Source of the DNA: Lingula anatina
Taxonomy: Eukaryota; Brachiopoda; Lingulata; Lingulida; Lingulidae
DNA: 64,000 nucleotides
Reading direction: 5' to 3'
Assembly (NCBI RefSeq): GCF_001039355.2
Contig: NW_019775813.1
Span: 582,597 to 646,596 of the forward strand
Made by a program: the position numbers and the translations under genes. This document shows, piece after piece, positions 13,711-25,874 of the stretch. Under the pieces are notes generated by a model. The model worked only from the letters and a program-made list of their open reading frames with translations, made no database searches and was not told the origin of the DNA. Each line of letters starts with the position of its first letter. Position 1 is the first letter of the stretch.

Positions 13711-16700
13711 TTCAAACCCACCAAATTTCTCCCCTCCCCCATATCAGTGCCCATATCGTAAGCTTGAAGCGTTAAAAGTTTAGCGTTTGTCATGATGGCT
13801 AAGCATGAGTGGCTCCCTTTTATTGAGTACCCAAAAAGAAAAAAAAGTGTCACATTTTAACAGTTAAGATTCTACAGCTACTACCAGGTGACAACCGACC
13901 TGTGTCAGCATGCTTCACTGGAACTTTTCTTAACCTTTTAAAAATACAACTTTTATAGAAGCAACAGAAAATGTAACAGTTGAAGAGTTTAACACTTGAG
14001 CTAGGCGCTTTCACCAACACAATGGACAAGCATGGATGACTCCCTCTTCACATTAAAGAAAACCACAATATTTCCACAGTATTTCTCTGCCCTGATCTGC
14101 ACTCCCTACTATAGGGTAACAGGATCCCTATAAAACCCCTCTCAATGAGCAAACCAGGGTTACACAGTGGCACCAAGCTAAATAAATCACTCACTATCAA
14201 AGAAAAGGCAACTTACTTTTAGGATTATAAAATCCATCCTTGTCTTACTTGTGTGTGTATATAGTTGGGTATTTCCTTCACTGTGTTCTCTCGATTCCTC
14301 TCTCTTATGACATGGCTCCTACGAGTTTTTTTTTTTTTTTTATCAGCTAGATTCCAAGTAGAAACTAAATTACTCAGCTTTTTTTGCTGTGGAGAAATCA
14401 GTAACAAATCCTGACAGTGCTGCTCTTTTCCGTTGAAATGCTTGCTCTGCTGCGTTTACTTCTTTCACTCCCGCAGTAGTACTAACTGAAAGTCTGCAGT
14501 TAATATGTAGTTGCTGAGGCAGAATTTAACCAGAGATTTTTTTCAAGACCTGAAAATTATTCCAATCTGCGTTGAAAATTAATCAACTCCACAAACAAGG
14601 CTGCATGCTACTCCAGTAGCTAGAGTGCACTAAAGTGCAGGTCCGCTAGTTTATAAATTTCAATATCAGTAGCATCACTGGACTGTACATAGAAAGAAGA
14701 AGAGCAGCATTTAAAATCTTAAAAATCCCTTTTAATCAAACCATCAATACAATGGCATCACTATGGCCTCAAAAGTGTCCTCCGCAGAAGCCACTCTGAC
14801 TTCAGAATCTGTCCACCTCACAGCCTCCAACTCCAACCACCTCCTCTTTTAGGAAAATAAGTCTTCCTAAACTCCTCAAAACTATTTCAACCACGTTGAA
14901 GTTTGTTTGCTCCCAGTGTGAAAAGCTGTGCGGAAGGAGAGATAACGCTGGCCAAACCAACATGAAAACAGCCGTATCAGGACTGGCAGTGGACACGGGA
15001 GGGAGGCTTGGGGCTAAGACACAGGAAGGTCCACGACTCTCCCAGACTGGTGACGACTGTATCAGGGATAAACCACCACAGCAACTCCTGCTTCGTCACT
15101 GGGCTGCATGCCTCACTGACACCAATAGAGTATCGGTCCCCAGTGCAGGGGAAATACTTCTGTTGCTGAGCTCTATGTAAAGCCTGTGACGGGTTATTAA
15201 CGTCCCTTTTAGTTTATTAACACAGGTGAGTTAAATGGTTAAACTTTTGTTCCTTTTTTTCCTGTTTTAAATCTTCAGTTAAAAACACCAAACTCCTTTC
15301 TCCCTGTAAGTCTTGGCAACTTTTACACCTCCTCCCGTTGAGATAATCAAATCACAATCAATTTCTCATTCTTTTCTCTCTATCTTCTCTTAATGTTATC
15401 CACGGAAGCTTCATTAAAACTCTCCCCTACATAACCTCCTGTGCATGCTGCTGTACCAAACCACACAGTGAATTTCCCAGCAGGAAAGGATAAGTACAGC
15501 CCCTCTGCTTGCTAGCTCTGCTTTGCTGCCTGCCAACTCCTCTCTCTCTCTCTCCTCTCTGTCCGACAGCTGCCTTCAGCACACTGTGGGTAATCACATG
15601 CAAAGTGTTACCTGATCCAAAGCTGAGACTAGCTGCTGCTGCTGCTGCCCATCTTAATTCTCAATGCTGCCACTAGATGCCACCACCTTATAGGCTAGGG
15701 GTCAGAGGTTAATTTGACCTGAACTTGAATGGTCAAATAAAAATACCACCGGGCAGTAACAGTTTGTAATCTAGAAACCTTATTGTTGTGTACTGGCAGT
15801 TATGAACAATGCTGCCAAATTTGTACTTTAAAAAAAAAAAAGTTTTAATGCCAAACATTGGTAATTTTAGACATATTAATCTGATCAAGCAAATTTACAA
15901 ACTCAAAACTGTATGTATTAAACAAGAGAGAGCTCAGAACTATTTCCACTTGTAGATAACGCTACATTAACCTATCCATTTAGTTTCCAAGTTCAGAGGT
16001 TAGATTTTAAAAGAACATTCCTCTCAATGACTTTAACATGTCAGACATTATGTTTGCAACTGAAAAAAATGCTGCAGCAGTTGATGAGCCTTGAATTCTA
16101 TGGAGAAGATTTCTTTCTCAGCAAGTGGTCTGAAAATGTGGTAGTAGCATAAAGGAAATGGAAGAATGCTTCCCTTATCTCCTATTATAGAACTTGAAAA
16201 CAGTTCCATTCAAGAAAATGAGGAATGTGTATAAGTTTGGAGGGCTAAACAGTGAGGTACTTCATTTCTTATCTCCTGCAGACATTTTCTGTTTATTAAC
16301 TCATTTTTCACTTTTTTTATTTGCTAAAGTTCACACCTCCAGATTTTCAAAACCTGCCAACAAAATGCTCCAAAAAACATTTCAGGTAAACAAAAATACA
16401 AATAGTTTGAGAATAACAATTTAAAAGAGTGAAATGTCAAGGGATTTTTTTAACTAAATAGAAAGGAAAAAAGGGGTAAAAATAACAGCCACAGGTTTAA
16501 AATCTGCCAGTAATTATCTCCTGGCACATGTTACAATGATGGACACATGTCTGTCATAACGGAAGAATCTTTCCAAACAGAAGCTGTAAAAACTTAACAT
16601 GGCTGTCATGGTTGATTTAATCAAGAGGAGCTCATGTTAACAGCTGGCGATCACACCTGACCCGACTACCAAAGATGATCAAAATTAACTGCTTTAATAG

Positions 16701-18277
16701 CAACAAGGATACATTAAGTAACACAATTTGGAGACATTAAGTATAATTTTAATATAGAGTCAATATTAAACATAGGAAGTAAAATTGGTGACATAGAGAT
16801 CTGTATTTCTTATCAATTTTTTTTTAAATGGTGAAATTAACAACAGTATATCCAATTACAAAAAAGGAAGAATAAAACAAATCTTAGAAAAAGACTAGAA
16901 CAATTCAGCTGTAGAGAAAAGAGGTCTTTATAATCACAAAACTGCATAGGCTGACAAATAAAATGAAATTGCCACAGAGAATCTGGAATTCACATGAGAT
17001 GCCTTTTATTACAGAGATCAGATAAAAAAACATCGTCTGGCTTTTAACCTTTGGAATACCTCAAGTTGTCTAAAGATGTAACAGCTTTGGCTTCCTTCCT
17101 CTCTTTATCCCAACATGCTTCGATAGAGACTCGGGTCATCTTACACGCAACATGACTACAAAATTCCAATAAAAATACCTGCAGACAGGATTTCTGCCAA
17201 TTTGTGTTTTTTGGGGATTTTCTTTTTTTTTTTTTTTTTTTTTTTTTTGTGGAAACCTTTTGGATATACTTCCAGGAATCTTGTTCGTACTTCCCAGCAA
17301 AACAGAGAACAATTTTGATCAAACTAAAACTCTAAAAGTATGCTGGGACGCACTTTTCTGTTTTCTGATATTTCTTATCTCAGTTATCAAAATATTAAAT
17401 TTTTTATTCTGGCTGCAAAAACCACTCTACTATGATCTAGCATATTGACCTACATCTGCCTTTTTTTCATTCATAATTTTCATCACAGTCAAGCTGCAAA
17501 TTGTTAATCTAGATCCATCATTCTAATCGGGTTTTGTTCAAGCATGTTGTGAAAATTGAACTTGCTGAAAAAATGTATAAAACCATTCAACTCTTTCTAA
17601 TTAAGGTATTGAGGTGGGGAATTCACTTATTTGTCTGATCTTTTTTGCTAACACATAAGTAAATGAACACAGACCTCCGCTATTTCTTATATTGTCAGCA
17701 TTTCCAGCATACTGGCATATTCAAAACTCCCTACATGTAATAATTTACTTATCCCATGGTCAGCCTTGATTTTACTATTTGCTCATCCCATAAACGAAAG
17801 TCTAATGGACTACACCTAATAATAAAAATTGCATATCTGATGAAAACAGCTGCTACAGAATCATTGACATACCCTTAAAGAAATATGTAATTTTGTCTTG
17901 TTACATTAAATGTATAATAATCCTTTGTTCCTCCAAGCACTGTATGGTCCATGCTACTTGTATATGGAATTTAGTTATAACTGCACCTAATTACTTGTAT
18001 TTTTTTCCTTTAAAATTCAAGCCATGAAACAATCTGTTGTGAACCTATTGCAGCTTGCACATACTGTACAGCCATTCTCGTACCAGGTGATAGAATATCT
18101 GAGTTCTGTCTTCACCATCTAATCTCACACATGCTGCTCCAAGTGGCCACACCGATGCAGACAAGTACAGACTAAAACTTGATCACAAGTTTTTTCCCAT
18201 TTTCGTTCAATGATCTATGACTCTTGAAATAGGAGATGTCAGCTTGTTTCAGTGAATTCATAGCCAACAGTATTAAT

Positions 18278-18319
<42 letters not shown>

Positions 18320-20941
18320 GGGGAAGAAGAAATAAAAAAAACCTCACGCATGTACCCATTAAAGCCCCCTCTGAAGAGGTAGGACAGGTAGTTACAAAAA
18401 TAAGAGGAAAAAACTTTTATGACAACAAACATGCATGAAATTGCTACCCTCAGTGAAATGACCAAAAAAGAATAGATGACATATAATTTAAAAATACAGT
18501 AAATCAAAGTCACAAACTGAGAAAAGGCTAAATGCCTACTTTAAATGTTTTAACTCCGAGGCAAATTTCCTTTACATTTTGAAAAAGAAACAAACAAAAC
18601 AAAACAAAAGAAAACAATGTCAACAGCTCTGTTTAACGACAATAGCAACTGAAGACTCTGTGCCTCTTACAAAGAGAAGACAATAAAGTTGTTGCCTGCG
18701 GTGATTGTTCCAGCGCAGGCAGACGCATGGCTCCTGCCGTCATTTCAGGCCATCACTGGTAAACTGTTTAACAGGAAGAAAGAGTGTCATTTAGGGCACA
18801 GGTCAAGTGGTTTAAGTCATTTAAAAACAGATTATTTCTGATATGTGACAAGAGGCTGGGTGTGACACGCTCCCCGCGGAAAACTGGTGACAAGTGGACG
18901 CAAGTCTCTGACAACATCGTATTTATCATACCGATGCTGACATGTGGAGGGGAGACATTAAGGCACCCCTGATGACAGATGTATGACACTGACATTCTGA
19001 CACTGGGGTGACACAACAGACAGTAGACTTGCAGGATGTCTTGATGACAGGTGTGACAGTGACGGACAGACAGACATCAGGGTAATACATCAAGACAAGA
19101 CACTTGCAATATGCCTTCGATGAAAATTTAAAGCGTTGACAATAACAGATGGACAGGTAATAAGAAACAATATTTTAAAGAGATGAAATCTCATTGCTGA
19201 AACATTAAAGAAAATTCATAAATCAATAAGAGGTTAATTACACAAGGAAATTTAATCAATATCAATTGAAAAAACCCAAAGTAAGAAATTCTCGACACAC
19301 AGAGGTCACAAAGTACTATGAATGTGGACACATCTGACAAAGTATACCATTTCAAAACCCATTAGACACAAGGCAGCCCATATCCTCTCCAACCTATCAG
19401 ATATACAAATATTTGGATCAGTTGCAGTAATATTCCTGTTACTATACATTGCTACCACACCCTATTGTAGAGATGGACACATTATTGCTGGGCGCATTCA
19501 CTGGGATGAGATCTATGAGGGAGTAAAGAGAGAGTATGTCACACATGGGTTTTTATCGTAGGATATTGTACTGAGTTCACAGTTTGCTGTCAGGAAGTCA
19601 ACTACTCCCGCTAAGTACAATATACTTTTTGTTCCCCTGTTGATAACACACAATGACATGTAGTACTATTTTTCAAAGGCTGTATATTTGAAAAGAAATG
19701 ATATTGTGTATTGCTTTACATCATGCTGAGCTATAAGCTTAAGGACAAGATAGTGCAATTCTCAGTATCAATTCAATAATTTATTGATCACCACCAAAAT
19801 CTCCAATTCTAAGTCAACCCATTTCTGACTTATCCCGAAAATTTTATCCAAATCCATCTATAAATATTCAAGCTAGGCTCCCAGTACTAACAAACCAACC
19901 TAGACAAAAACATAACCTGCTTAATGGAGGTAAATATGACCGGTTCAGAGCTCATGGACCTGATACCCCATGTGACCTGGTCTACAAAAATGACAAGAAA
20001 TCAGATAGAGCACAAATATATAAGAAATAGTAAAAGATACCAGGGGCTCGAGAATGACACTAATGAAATTCTGAGTTAACAGATGTTGCCGGAGATTCTG
20101 TTTCTTTTGTAGAGTCACATCTTGGACTATTTTGATTAATGGAGGGTTTCTGGTTATTATTGGCCAGGTAGTAAGTACAACCAGTGCTGTACGGAGGATC
20201 AGCACACATGACACGCTGAGAAAGGAATGTCTATGCATAATGACAGCAACATATTTCTTCTTTTTTTTTTTTTCAATAACAAATCTGGAATCTTGTAAAT
20301 CTTCGGGACTAGACAACACAATGTGTTAAATGACTGTTTTTATAAAAATCTCTCCCCCCCCCTCCCCCCACCAAAAAAAAAAAAAAAAAATTTCAAAAAT
20401 TGCCTTACTTGTATTCCGCTTATTTTGTATTGATCAAAACCTTGAAAACTTTTAATTCTGTCACTGTAGCGTAACTAATCAAGGATTATGGCAAGTCAAA
20501 AGTCAGACAAACACTTTATCTCCGATAACCCCTTATTTTACCACAAATATGCTCTGTTTTGATTTCATCTCCAAGATTAAATATCATAAGTGTCTTCAGC
20601 ATCTTATAAGTATTTATCCTAAAGAACCCTGTGGTAGCAACTTATCACTTAATTTTACCACAACAATGTCATTTTTAGCATTTTTCTCTTGGTCACATGT
20701 CACCTGATCGTTTCTTCGTGTTATCAACCTTTTAGTATCAGTATCCTTATCACCAATATTAGGAATCTGACACCATGTTTTTTGTCATTTTTGTAATGAA
20801 CATGTACTTTTGTTACTTCCCATAAGTAACACAGATCCACACACACAAAAAAAAAAATCAAAGCTGATAGAAATGAGCCTAAAATGAATGATAATATTTA
20901 GTGCATTTATTTGCCATTTCATATGAAACACTTAGGCTGTA
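13711..20941. other. AT-rich non-coding stretch
   Basis: No supported gene. The part 14700-15660 is somewhat more GC-rich, with a run of CTG triplets near 15640, but none of its frames resembles a known domain. (GA)n lies at 18280-18317, T runs at about 14323-14341 and 17222-17248, and TGACA-rich degenerate repetition around 18970-19100. Confidence 0.55.
18280..18317. repeat. (GA)n microsatellite
   Basis: AG dinucleotide run followed by a purine-rich tail to about 18336. Confidence 0.95.
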
Positions 20942-21141
20942 TTCCCAGAGCTTTTAGATCGATCTATCCCCGCGGGGAGTCTCACTAGATTACTGTCAGA
21001 TAATCCGGCTTAAATGTCCGTCACACCTACTACAAGCTGTAAGGGGGTAATTAACTTTCGTGTCCGCCCGGATGACAGCTATTTAGCGTGAACCCCCAGG
21101 GAGTTAGGTCGATCTAAAGTAGATCGATCTAATCTCTGGAA
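20942..21141 (+). mobile_element. MITE family M1, copy 1
   Basis: A 200-bp element whose ends are inverted repeats: TTCCCAGAG...TTAGATCGATCT on the left and AGATCGATCTAATCTCTGGAA on the right. Each terminal repeat contains the palindrome AGATCGATCT. The whole unit aligns to the reverse complement of 49797-50008, including the block GTGAACCCCCAGGGAGTTAGG. It has no coding capacity, so it would need a transposase encoded elsewhere. The superfamily is not determined. Confidence 0.8.
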
Positions 21142-23644
21142 ATGGGGTCCTAAATACCCCACAAGATTCACAGCTATCCTGGTGCATGTTACCAAGATTT
21201 CTAGTTAAGAATTTAATTTTCCTCTTAACAATATCATGGACAAGACTCTCATTAACACCAGCAATTAAAACATATCAATCAAAACTGTCAAGACAGACAG
21301 CAGGCGAAACCTGTGAACTTGTGACACAATAAGAGAACCACAATGAGATGAAACTTTTTTCTCACTCACTATCATAAAGGCAAGAACCCCCGACACAGAT
21401 AATTAAAATTATACATTTGATAATTAGATAATTGGCACAGCTCCTTTGAAGTCAATCAGTTAGAGATCTTCTGCAGATAATTACAACATAATTATTACAT
21501 ACAGAAGAGAGAGAATCATTAATATCGCCACTATGACTTAGAGATAACATGAACTGAAATTAATTGTATTTTTTATCAATGTTATATGCTACACTCCTCA
21601 AATTAAGCAATGTATCGCACATCTTACAACACTTCAAACATAATTACATCACTGTAAAAAAACAAATGAGGAAATCCCTGAACCCTTGACACCATTAACA
21701 CCCTTAAATTACTTTCCCTGTATCTTATATTAAGGAACTTGTTTGTATCATGTTCTCTGATTGGCGTCCTGTGAGACAGTGAGATATTAATTGATATAAA
21801 AAGGACGGCTGACAAACATTAACCATGGGTGTCAAGAGATAGACCCCTTGGGTCACTTAATTTAAGTTTTCCTTAAAGCATATCAAGACATTAACTCAAG
21901 AAGGATAATGATTTTATTGGCCAGTTAAGGGGTAATACCATGGTCTTGACATAATTCATTAAACACATTTTAAGATAAATGAAATGGCTTGGTCATTTTC
22001 ACTTTTTTAATACATATTTTCAATATTATGTAGGTTTTTTAAATGCTGACCATGTCCAGAAAGGTGAATGTTAATGTCAAAGAGGTTATGTTTTCCACAT
22101 CAAAAACGGGAGAGGGGGGTCTGTACAAATCGGCTGAACTCTCATACATCATTAGATGATAAGAACATTTAGGACTTCTGATAGCAATCAACCCTCCACC
22201 TCCGCAGAAAATCTCCAGTTGATAGGGTATCTTGGAGATAATAAGGGTAAAGTGTCAAGTGCCATGTGTCAAAACTCAGCCCCGCCAACACAAATACACT
22301 CTGCTCCAGAGCAGGACAATTTTTTTCACAAAGCAAAGAGTGACATGTGATAGACACACACACATGTTACATTACCTTTCCCCATTAAACATGTTTGCTA
22401 AGGTGTATAAAGAGAGAGAGAGAGAGAGAGAGGAAGGGAAAAAAAGAGTGAGGGGGGGGAGAGAGAAAGAAGGGAAGAGGGAAAGAGGAAGAGAGAAAGA
22501 GAGAGAGACTGACACATGTCAAGGCATATCTATTGGCCAGAGAACTTGACAAGGTGAGATATGGTATTGACTTCTTCACATTAATCTGCATCTTTATTTG
22601 TTCAGGGAGGCAAACTGTCACAACAAACCTTCAAAATGCCCTCTACTTTGTAATCAACTGATCAATAGTGAGATTTCCGTGTTTACAATTTAAGGGATCA
22701 TACTTTCAAATTGCCAGGTCTCCATAGAAAGCATTAAGCCCTGGAAGTAAGGTGTTCTGTTTAGGTTATATCAGGGTCTCTTTGAACAGAGTACATGTAA
22801 AGTCAGTAAGAACTGGAGCCTACAAAATCATCATGTTCATGTATTACTTGGACTTTTAAAAGTATTAATGATTATCCATACACATGTATCTAATACACTA
22901 GACTCTTTAAAGTTTCTAATTTAATTTTTAACCTTAATTTAAATATACATTAACCAGGGATTAACATTTCCTAATCATTGAGAACATTTTTTAGAAATAT
23001 ATATCTTTGTGAAATTCAAAATGACGAAACATCTGAACAACTGAAAAAATTGGCCACAAGTGTCACTTTTTTCCTCAAATAAACTTATCAGTTTAGTTAA
23101 ATTAATTGACTTGGAAACATTGCAAATATGTCAAATGTCAAATTGCAAATATTACAGCTACATAATAAATCCCTTCTGCTTTCTTTTTTACTTAAAACTC
23201 TGCTTTCTGTGTTTTTTAAATTCTTGTTTATACATCTTGAGGGTTAAGTTTTAAGTTTCAAGGGCCTTGCAACTGTGTGCATTTTTAAAATTCAGTTTCC
23301 CAGCCTTACTATTCCTTATAGGGGCCAGCATTTTGATAAATTTCACACGCATGATCAAAGATAAACCCACACCAGTGGTCCCTAAATGATTTCATTCTTG
23401 TTTCTTTAGTAAACTGAACATTTATTTTTATAACATCAAAGAGGAACACCTTGCTCCATTATGGACATATAATGATAGAAAAACACAGTGAAAGCAATGT
23501 AGTTGACTTCCCCTTGAAATTTACCTGCACCATTCATTCTTGGCATAATTTGTGTTTGATCGAAGGTTTGTCTTTTGTTTAACCTGTTTTGAGAGCTTGT
23601 TGGTTTAGACGGGGGCACCATAGCGCAAGGTCAGGTGTAATACA
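21142..23644. other. AT-rich non-coding stretch left of the retrotransposon
   Basis: No supported gene. It contains a long purine-only tract (about 22409-22508). The last bases before the element end in AATACA, part of the reconstructed insertion site. Confidence 0.6.
22409..22508. repeat. Polypurine (GA-rich) tract
   Basis: About 100 bp of almost pure A/G with one T at 22449, starting as (GA)n and degrading into GGGAAA-type purine mix. Arg/Glu-rich and Leu/Ser-rich frames across it are artefacts. Confidence 0.92.
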
Positions 23645-23849
23645 TATTTATTCCTTATGCAAATAAGTAGAAAAATGAATGAAAAGAGACATTTTTTGCT
23701 ATGTTTGATAATTAGGTCATTGACATAGTGGCGGTAGGGAGTCACCCAGACGACCCGTTATGCATACGTAGATCGCGAACTGCGTTTATGTACGAATGAG
23801 GCACAGCTGGAAATGACGTAATTATTAAAGGTGGCTGGAAAATAGCGCC
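23645..23849 (-). repeat. Ngaro terminal repeat B2 (right end in sense)
   Basis: 205 bp identical to 24293-24497. It forms the outer end of the element; the homology starts at TATTTATTCC and the flank differs from there outwards. It includes an ATGCAAAT octamer near the tip, a CRE-like TGACGTAA, and the sub-terminal motif GTAGGGAGTCACCC, which has an inverted relative in repeat A. Confidence 0.93.
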
Positions 23850-23951
23850 GCTAAGGACTGGATTTGAACTAGCGGAAAAACTTTTTGAAGACAGACTAAG
23901 CGGAAAGGAGGAAAAAGGACTTAGAAAAGAAGCTGACGGGGAGGGAGGAGG
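23850..23951 (-). other. Unique spacer between A2 and B2
   Basis: About 100 bp present only once, purine-rich on the plus strand, lying between the two outer repeats. It replaces the internal region that follows A1, as expected if repeat A was copied with a short adjoining segment during reverse transcription. Confidence 0.7.
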
Positions 23952-24297
23952 TGAACGAAATAAAGTGAGAGACTTACCGATCTGCTACTTTAGCTGTACT
24001 CAAATTGTCAAACTGTCCTCTATTGTTGTACGTATAGTAGTAAGCGTTGTCGACGGCTGCACGTCTCTCTATAGTTGACCGCTCGTGCCGGAGGCTGGAT
24101 ACGATCTGACCGCTACTGCTAAGATCTTCAACGCGCACATGTGGGTCACATGTCAATTAGGACGCGTAACGATTGGTCAAGATGATGTAAGAAGTGCGGT
24201 AGAGGCACAAGTGGCTGTATAACGGCGCCAGGGCGACTCCCTACTTATTATGTAACGTCATAAATGGGATTGCGTCTAAGGCCGCAATCTTGTATTT
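23952..24297 (-). repeat. Ngaro repeat A2
   Basis: 346 bp, matching A1 (31044-31387) everywhere except 2 extra bases within GTCAAACTG (near 24007). It directly abuts B1 and shares the TATTT core with it, so B1-A2 reproduces the junction of a circularised element. It duplicates the putative promoter (+1 equivalent near 24107) and the splice donor (about 23972-23978). Confidence 0.93.
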
Positions 24298-24497
24298 ATT
24301 CCTTATGCAAATAAGTAGAAAAATGAATGAAAAGAGACATTTTTTGCTATGTTTGATAATTAGGTCATTGACATAGTGGCGGTAGGGAGTCACCCAGACG
24401 ACCCGTTATGCATACGTAGATCGCGAACTGCGTTTATGTACGAATGAGGCACAGCTGGAAATGACGTAATTATTAAAGGTGGCTGGAAAATAGCGCC
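24293..24497 (-). repeat. Ngaro repeat B1
   Basis: 205 bp identical to B2. In sense it follows the 3' untranslated region of the recombinase gene and leads into A2. Its last bases contain AATAAA (24300-24295), the only canonical poly(A) signal I found after the recombinase gene. Confidence 0.93.
24295..24300 (-). terminator. Candidate poly(A) signal AATAAA at the B1/A2 junction
   Basis: AATAAA on the sense strand at the tip of B1. Cleavage 10-30 nt further would fall just inside A2, before its promoter copy. The B2 copy of the signal lies at the element tip, where cleavage would fall in flanking DNA. This is a motif match only. Confidence 0.4.
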
Positions 24498-24694
24498 ATG
24501 AAAACGCCAGGACATGTGTAGCATGTACCTGGGGTTTTTCCGCCACCCAAAAAATGTAATTAAAGAAAAAACACCTATAATGAGATATGAACAATTTAAT
24601 TATTGAACATTGATGCGTATATGAGAGGAAAAGGATATTTAATTTAGTTTTGAAGTACCTGGAACCGTGTTGTAAAGTCCTTTGGTAAAATTTT

Positions 24695-25090
24695 TTGCGT
24701 ATCAGTCCTTTGCTCTATAACAATATAAGCGTATAAAGTTGTTGTAAAACTATGCTGTCTTTTAAAAATGCTTAAACCACTGCAATCAGTGGAGGGGAAG
24801 TGACAAGTCCATGCTCCTATAGACGTATGTATATCTTTAACGTAATCGGAGCGTCGTCGCCCCGAAGGGTCAGTTGGTCGTACATACCCTTGCGTTTCAG
24901 TATATGAGTTCTATAACGAAATAAACGTATAAAATTGTTGTAAAGTAAGCTATCGCTTATAAATACATAAATCTCCTGTAATCGGGAAAGAAAAGAGTCT
25001 AGTCAATGGTTCTAAAAGCGGATGTATTTCTTGAAAGCGTTGGAGCGCCATCGCCCCAATGAACGGATCTGTTGGTCGGACATACCCCTG
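24695..25090 (-). repeat. ~196-bp tandem duplication covering the recombinase 3' end
   Basis: Segments 24695-24889 and 24890-25090 align along their length: both start TTGCGT(A/T)TCAG, share CTATAAC(A/G)A(A/T)ATAA(A/G)CGTATAAA and GTTGTAAA, and end at CATACCC. The right-hand unit includes the true C-terminus of the recombinase; the left-hand unit is a diverged non-coding duplicate downstream of the stop. Confidence 0.8.
24817..24888 (-). pseudogene. Decayed duplicate of the recombinase C-terminus
   Basis: Reading from 24888 down to the TAG at 24819-24817 gives 23 codons beginning GMYDQ and ending IYIRL. This parallels the true recombinase tail (GMSDQ ... KKYIRF, 25086-25012) in the same frame with one codon missing. 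The GRW box is lost, while the Tyr-Ile-Arg ending is kept. It lies beyond the functional stop codon, so it is a remnant of an old internal tandem duplication, not an active exon. Confidence 0.7.
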
Positions 25091-25854
25091 CTAGCAGCTA
25101 AGGTTGCGCCCCCGATACGAAAACTATGACTTCTTATGTTCGTGTTAGCGATTGAAGCGGACGCAAGGCATACTTGTAAGGCTCTGTTGAATTGGGAACG
25201 CCTCACTGGAGACCCGTCCTGATTTACGAAGAGGTGGGGGTAGGTGGAGGCCGGGCGGGCTTGGAGGTAAGCTTTACAGATGGATACCGGGCATATCGTA
25301 GGTTGCGAGATGATTGAAATCTGGAAGTTAGAGGTGACTGATGAGTGTTTAAACGATCCAAAGGTTAGAGTCAGTTGATGGCTGGTCTGATCGTAACGTA
25401 GATCGTCCCGTAAGAGCGTATGAGGCGATGGTCCTGCCGTGATCTCACTAATGCGCAGTAAGCCGAAAAAGGCTAAAGAGAACATGGCCTTGTACAGGAT
25501 TGCATTGTAACTCGAATCGAAAGCGTGCGAGGCGGCGGATACGAGTTTTTCAAGGAAAGGTAGAGTGATTGGCAGGCGTGTGTCCTGAGAAGGCTGTAGT
25601 CTCTGTAAGCCCTGAAGCGTCTGACGCACCAGGTAAGTGGCTGTGGGGTCCGTCATATTTCGCATTTTGTATCTGTAGCTTAAAGCTGACATGAAAGTTT
25701 TTATGGAGTTGGGCTTATAGCGGATCGCCAAATATTGAGCAAAGAGCGCCGTTATCGTAGCGTCTGCGGGGAAGGGTACTAAACCGGTGGACGCCTGAAA
25801 ATCCTGTAATAGGTTGTCGATTTTTCCGTACGAACGTCGCGTTGAAGGGGCCAA
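25012..25854 (-). CDS. Tyrosine recombinase (YR) of the Ngaro-like element
   Basis: Integrates the circular DNA intermediate by site-specific recombination with a covalent tyrosine-DNA bond. Numbering from the TTG at 25854 gives 280 residues. The catalytic set is complete: Arg134 in GLLRISEI, a likely beta-hairpin Lys169 in FGSFKH, His243 and Arg246 in SHSFRIGG, Trp269 in LGRWR, and the nucleophile Tyr277 in KKYIRF, four residues from the end. The N-terminal part has the core-binding look (APSTRRSYGK ... IRYKPNSIKTFMSAL). TTG is not a credible animal start and the first ATG is well inside. The frame is open back to the TGA at 25989-25987, overlapping the RT frame by about 110 nt, so YR is probably made as an RT fusion by frameshifting. 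The stop is immediately followed by the decayed duplicate of its own tail. Confidence 0.92.
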   Translation of the reverse strand: MAPSTRRSYGKIDNLLQDFQASTGLVPFPADATITALFAQYLAIRYKPNSIKTFMSALSYRYKMRNMTDPTATYLVRQTLQGLQRLQPSQDTRLPITLPFLEKLVSAASHAFDSSYNAILYKAMFSLAFFGLLRISEITAGPSPHTLLRDDLRYDQTSHQLTLTFGSFKHSSVTSNFQISIISQPTICPVSICKAYLQARPASTYPHLFVNQDGSPVRRSQFNRALQVCLASASIANTNIRSHSFRIGGATLAASRGMSDQQIRSLGRWRSNAFKKYIRF

Positions 25855-25874
25855 GGCTGCGTTGATTGTATTGT

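Noticed and set aside
14896-15180. 94-codon plus-strand frame with CSQCEKLC
   Set aside because: It has a single CXXC with no partner histidines or cysteines at finger spacing, and a competing frame on the other strand. There is not enough for a zinc-finger call.
23868-23880. GGATTTGAAC as a tRNA B-box-like or primer-binding motif
   Set aside because: There is no matching A box or cloverleaf around it, and YR retroelements do not use a tRNA primer-binding site of the LTR type.
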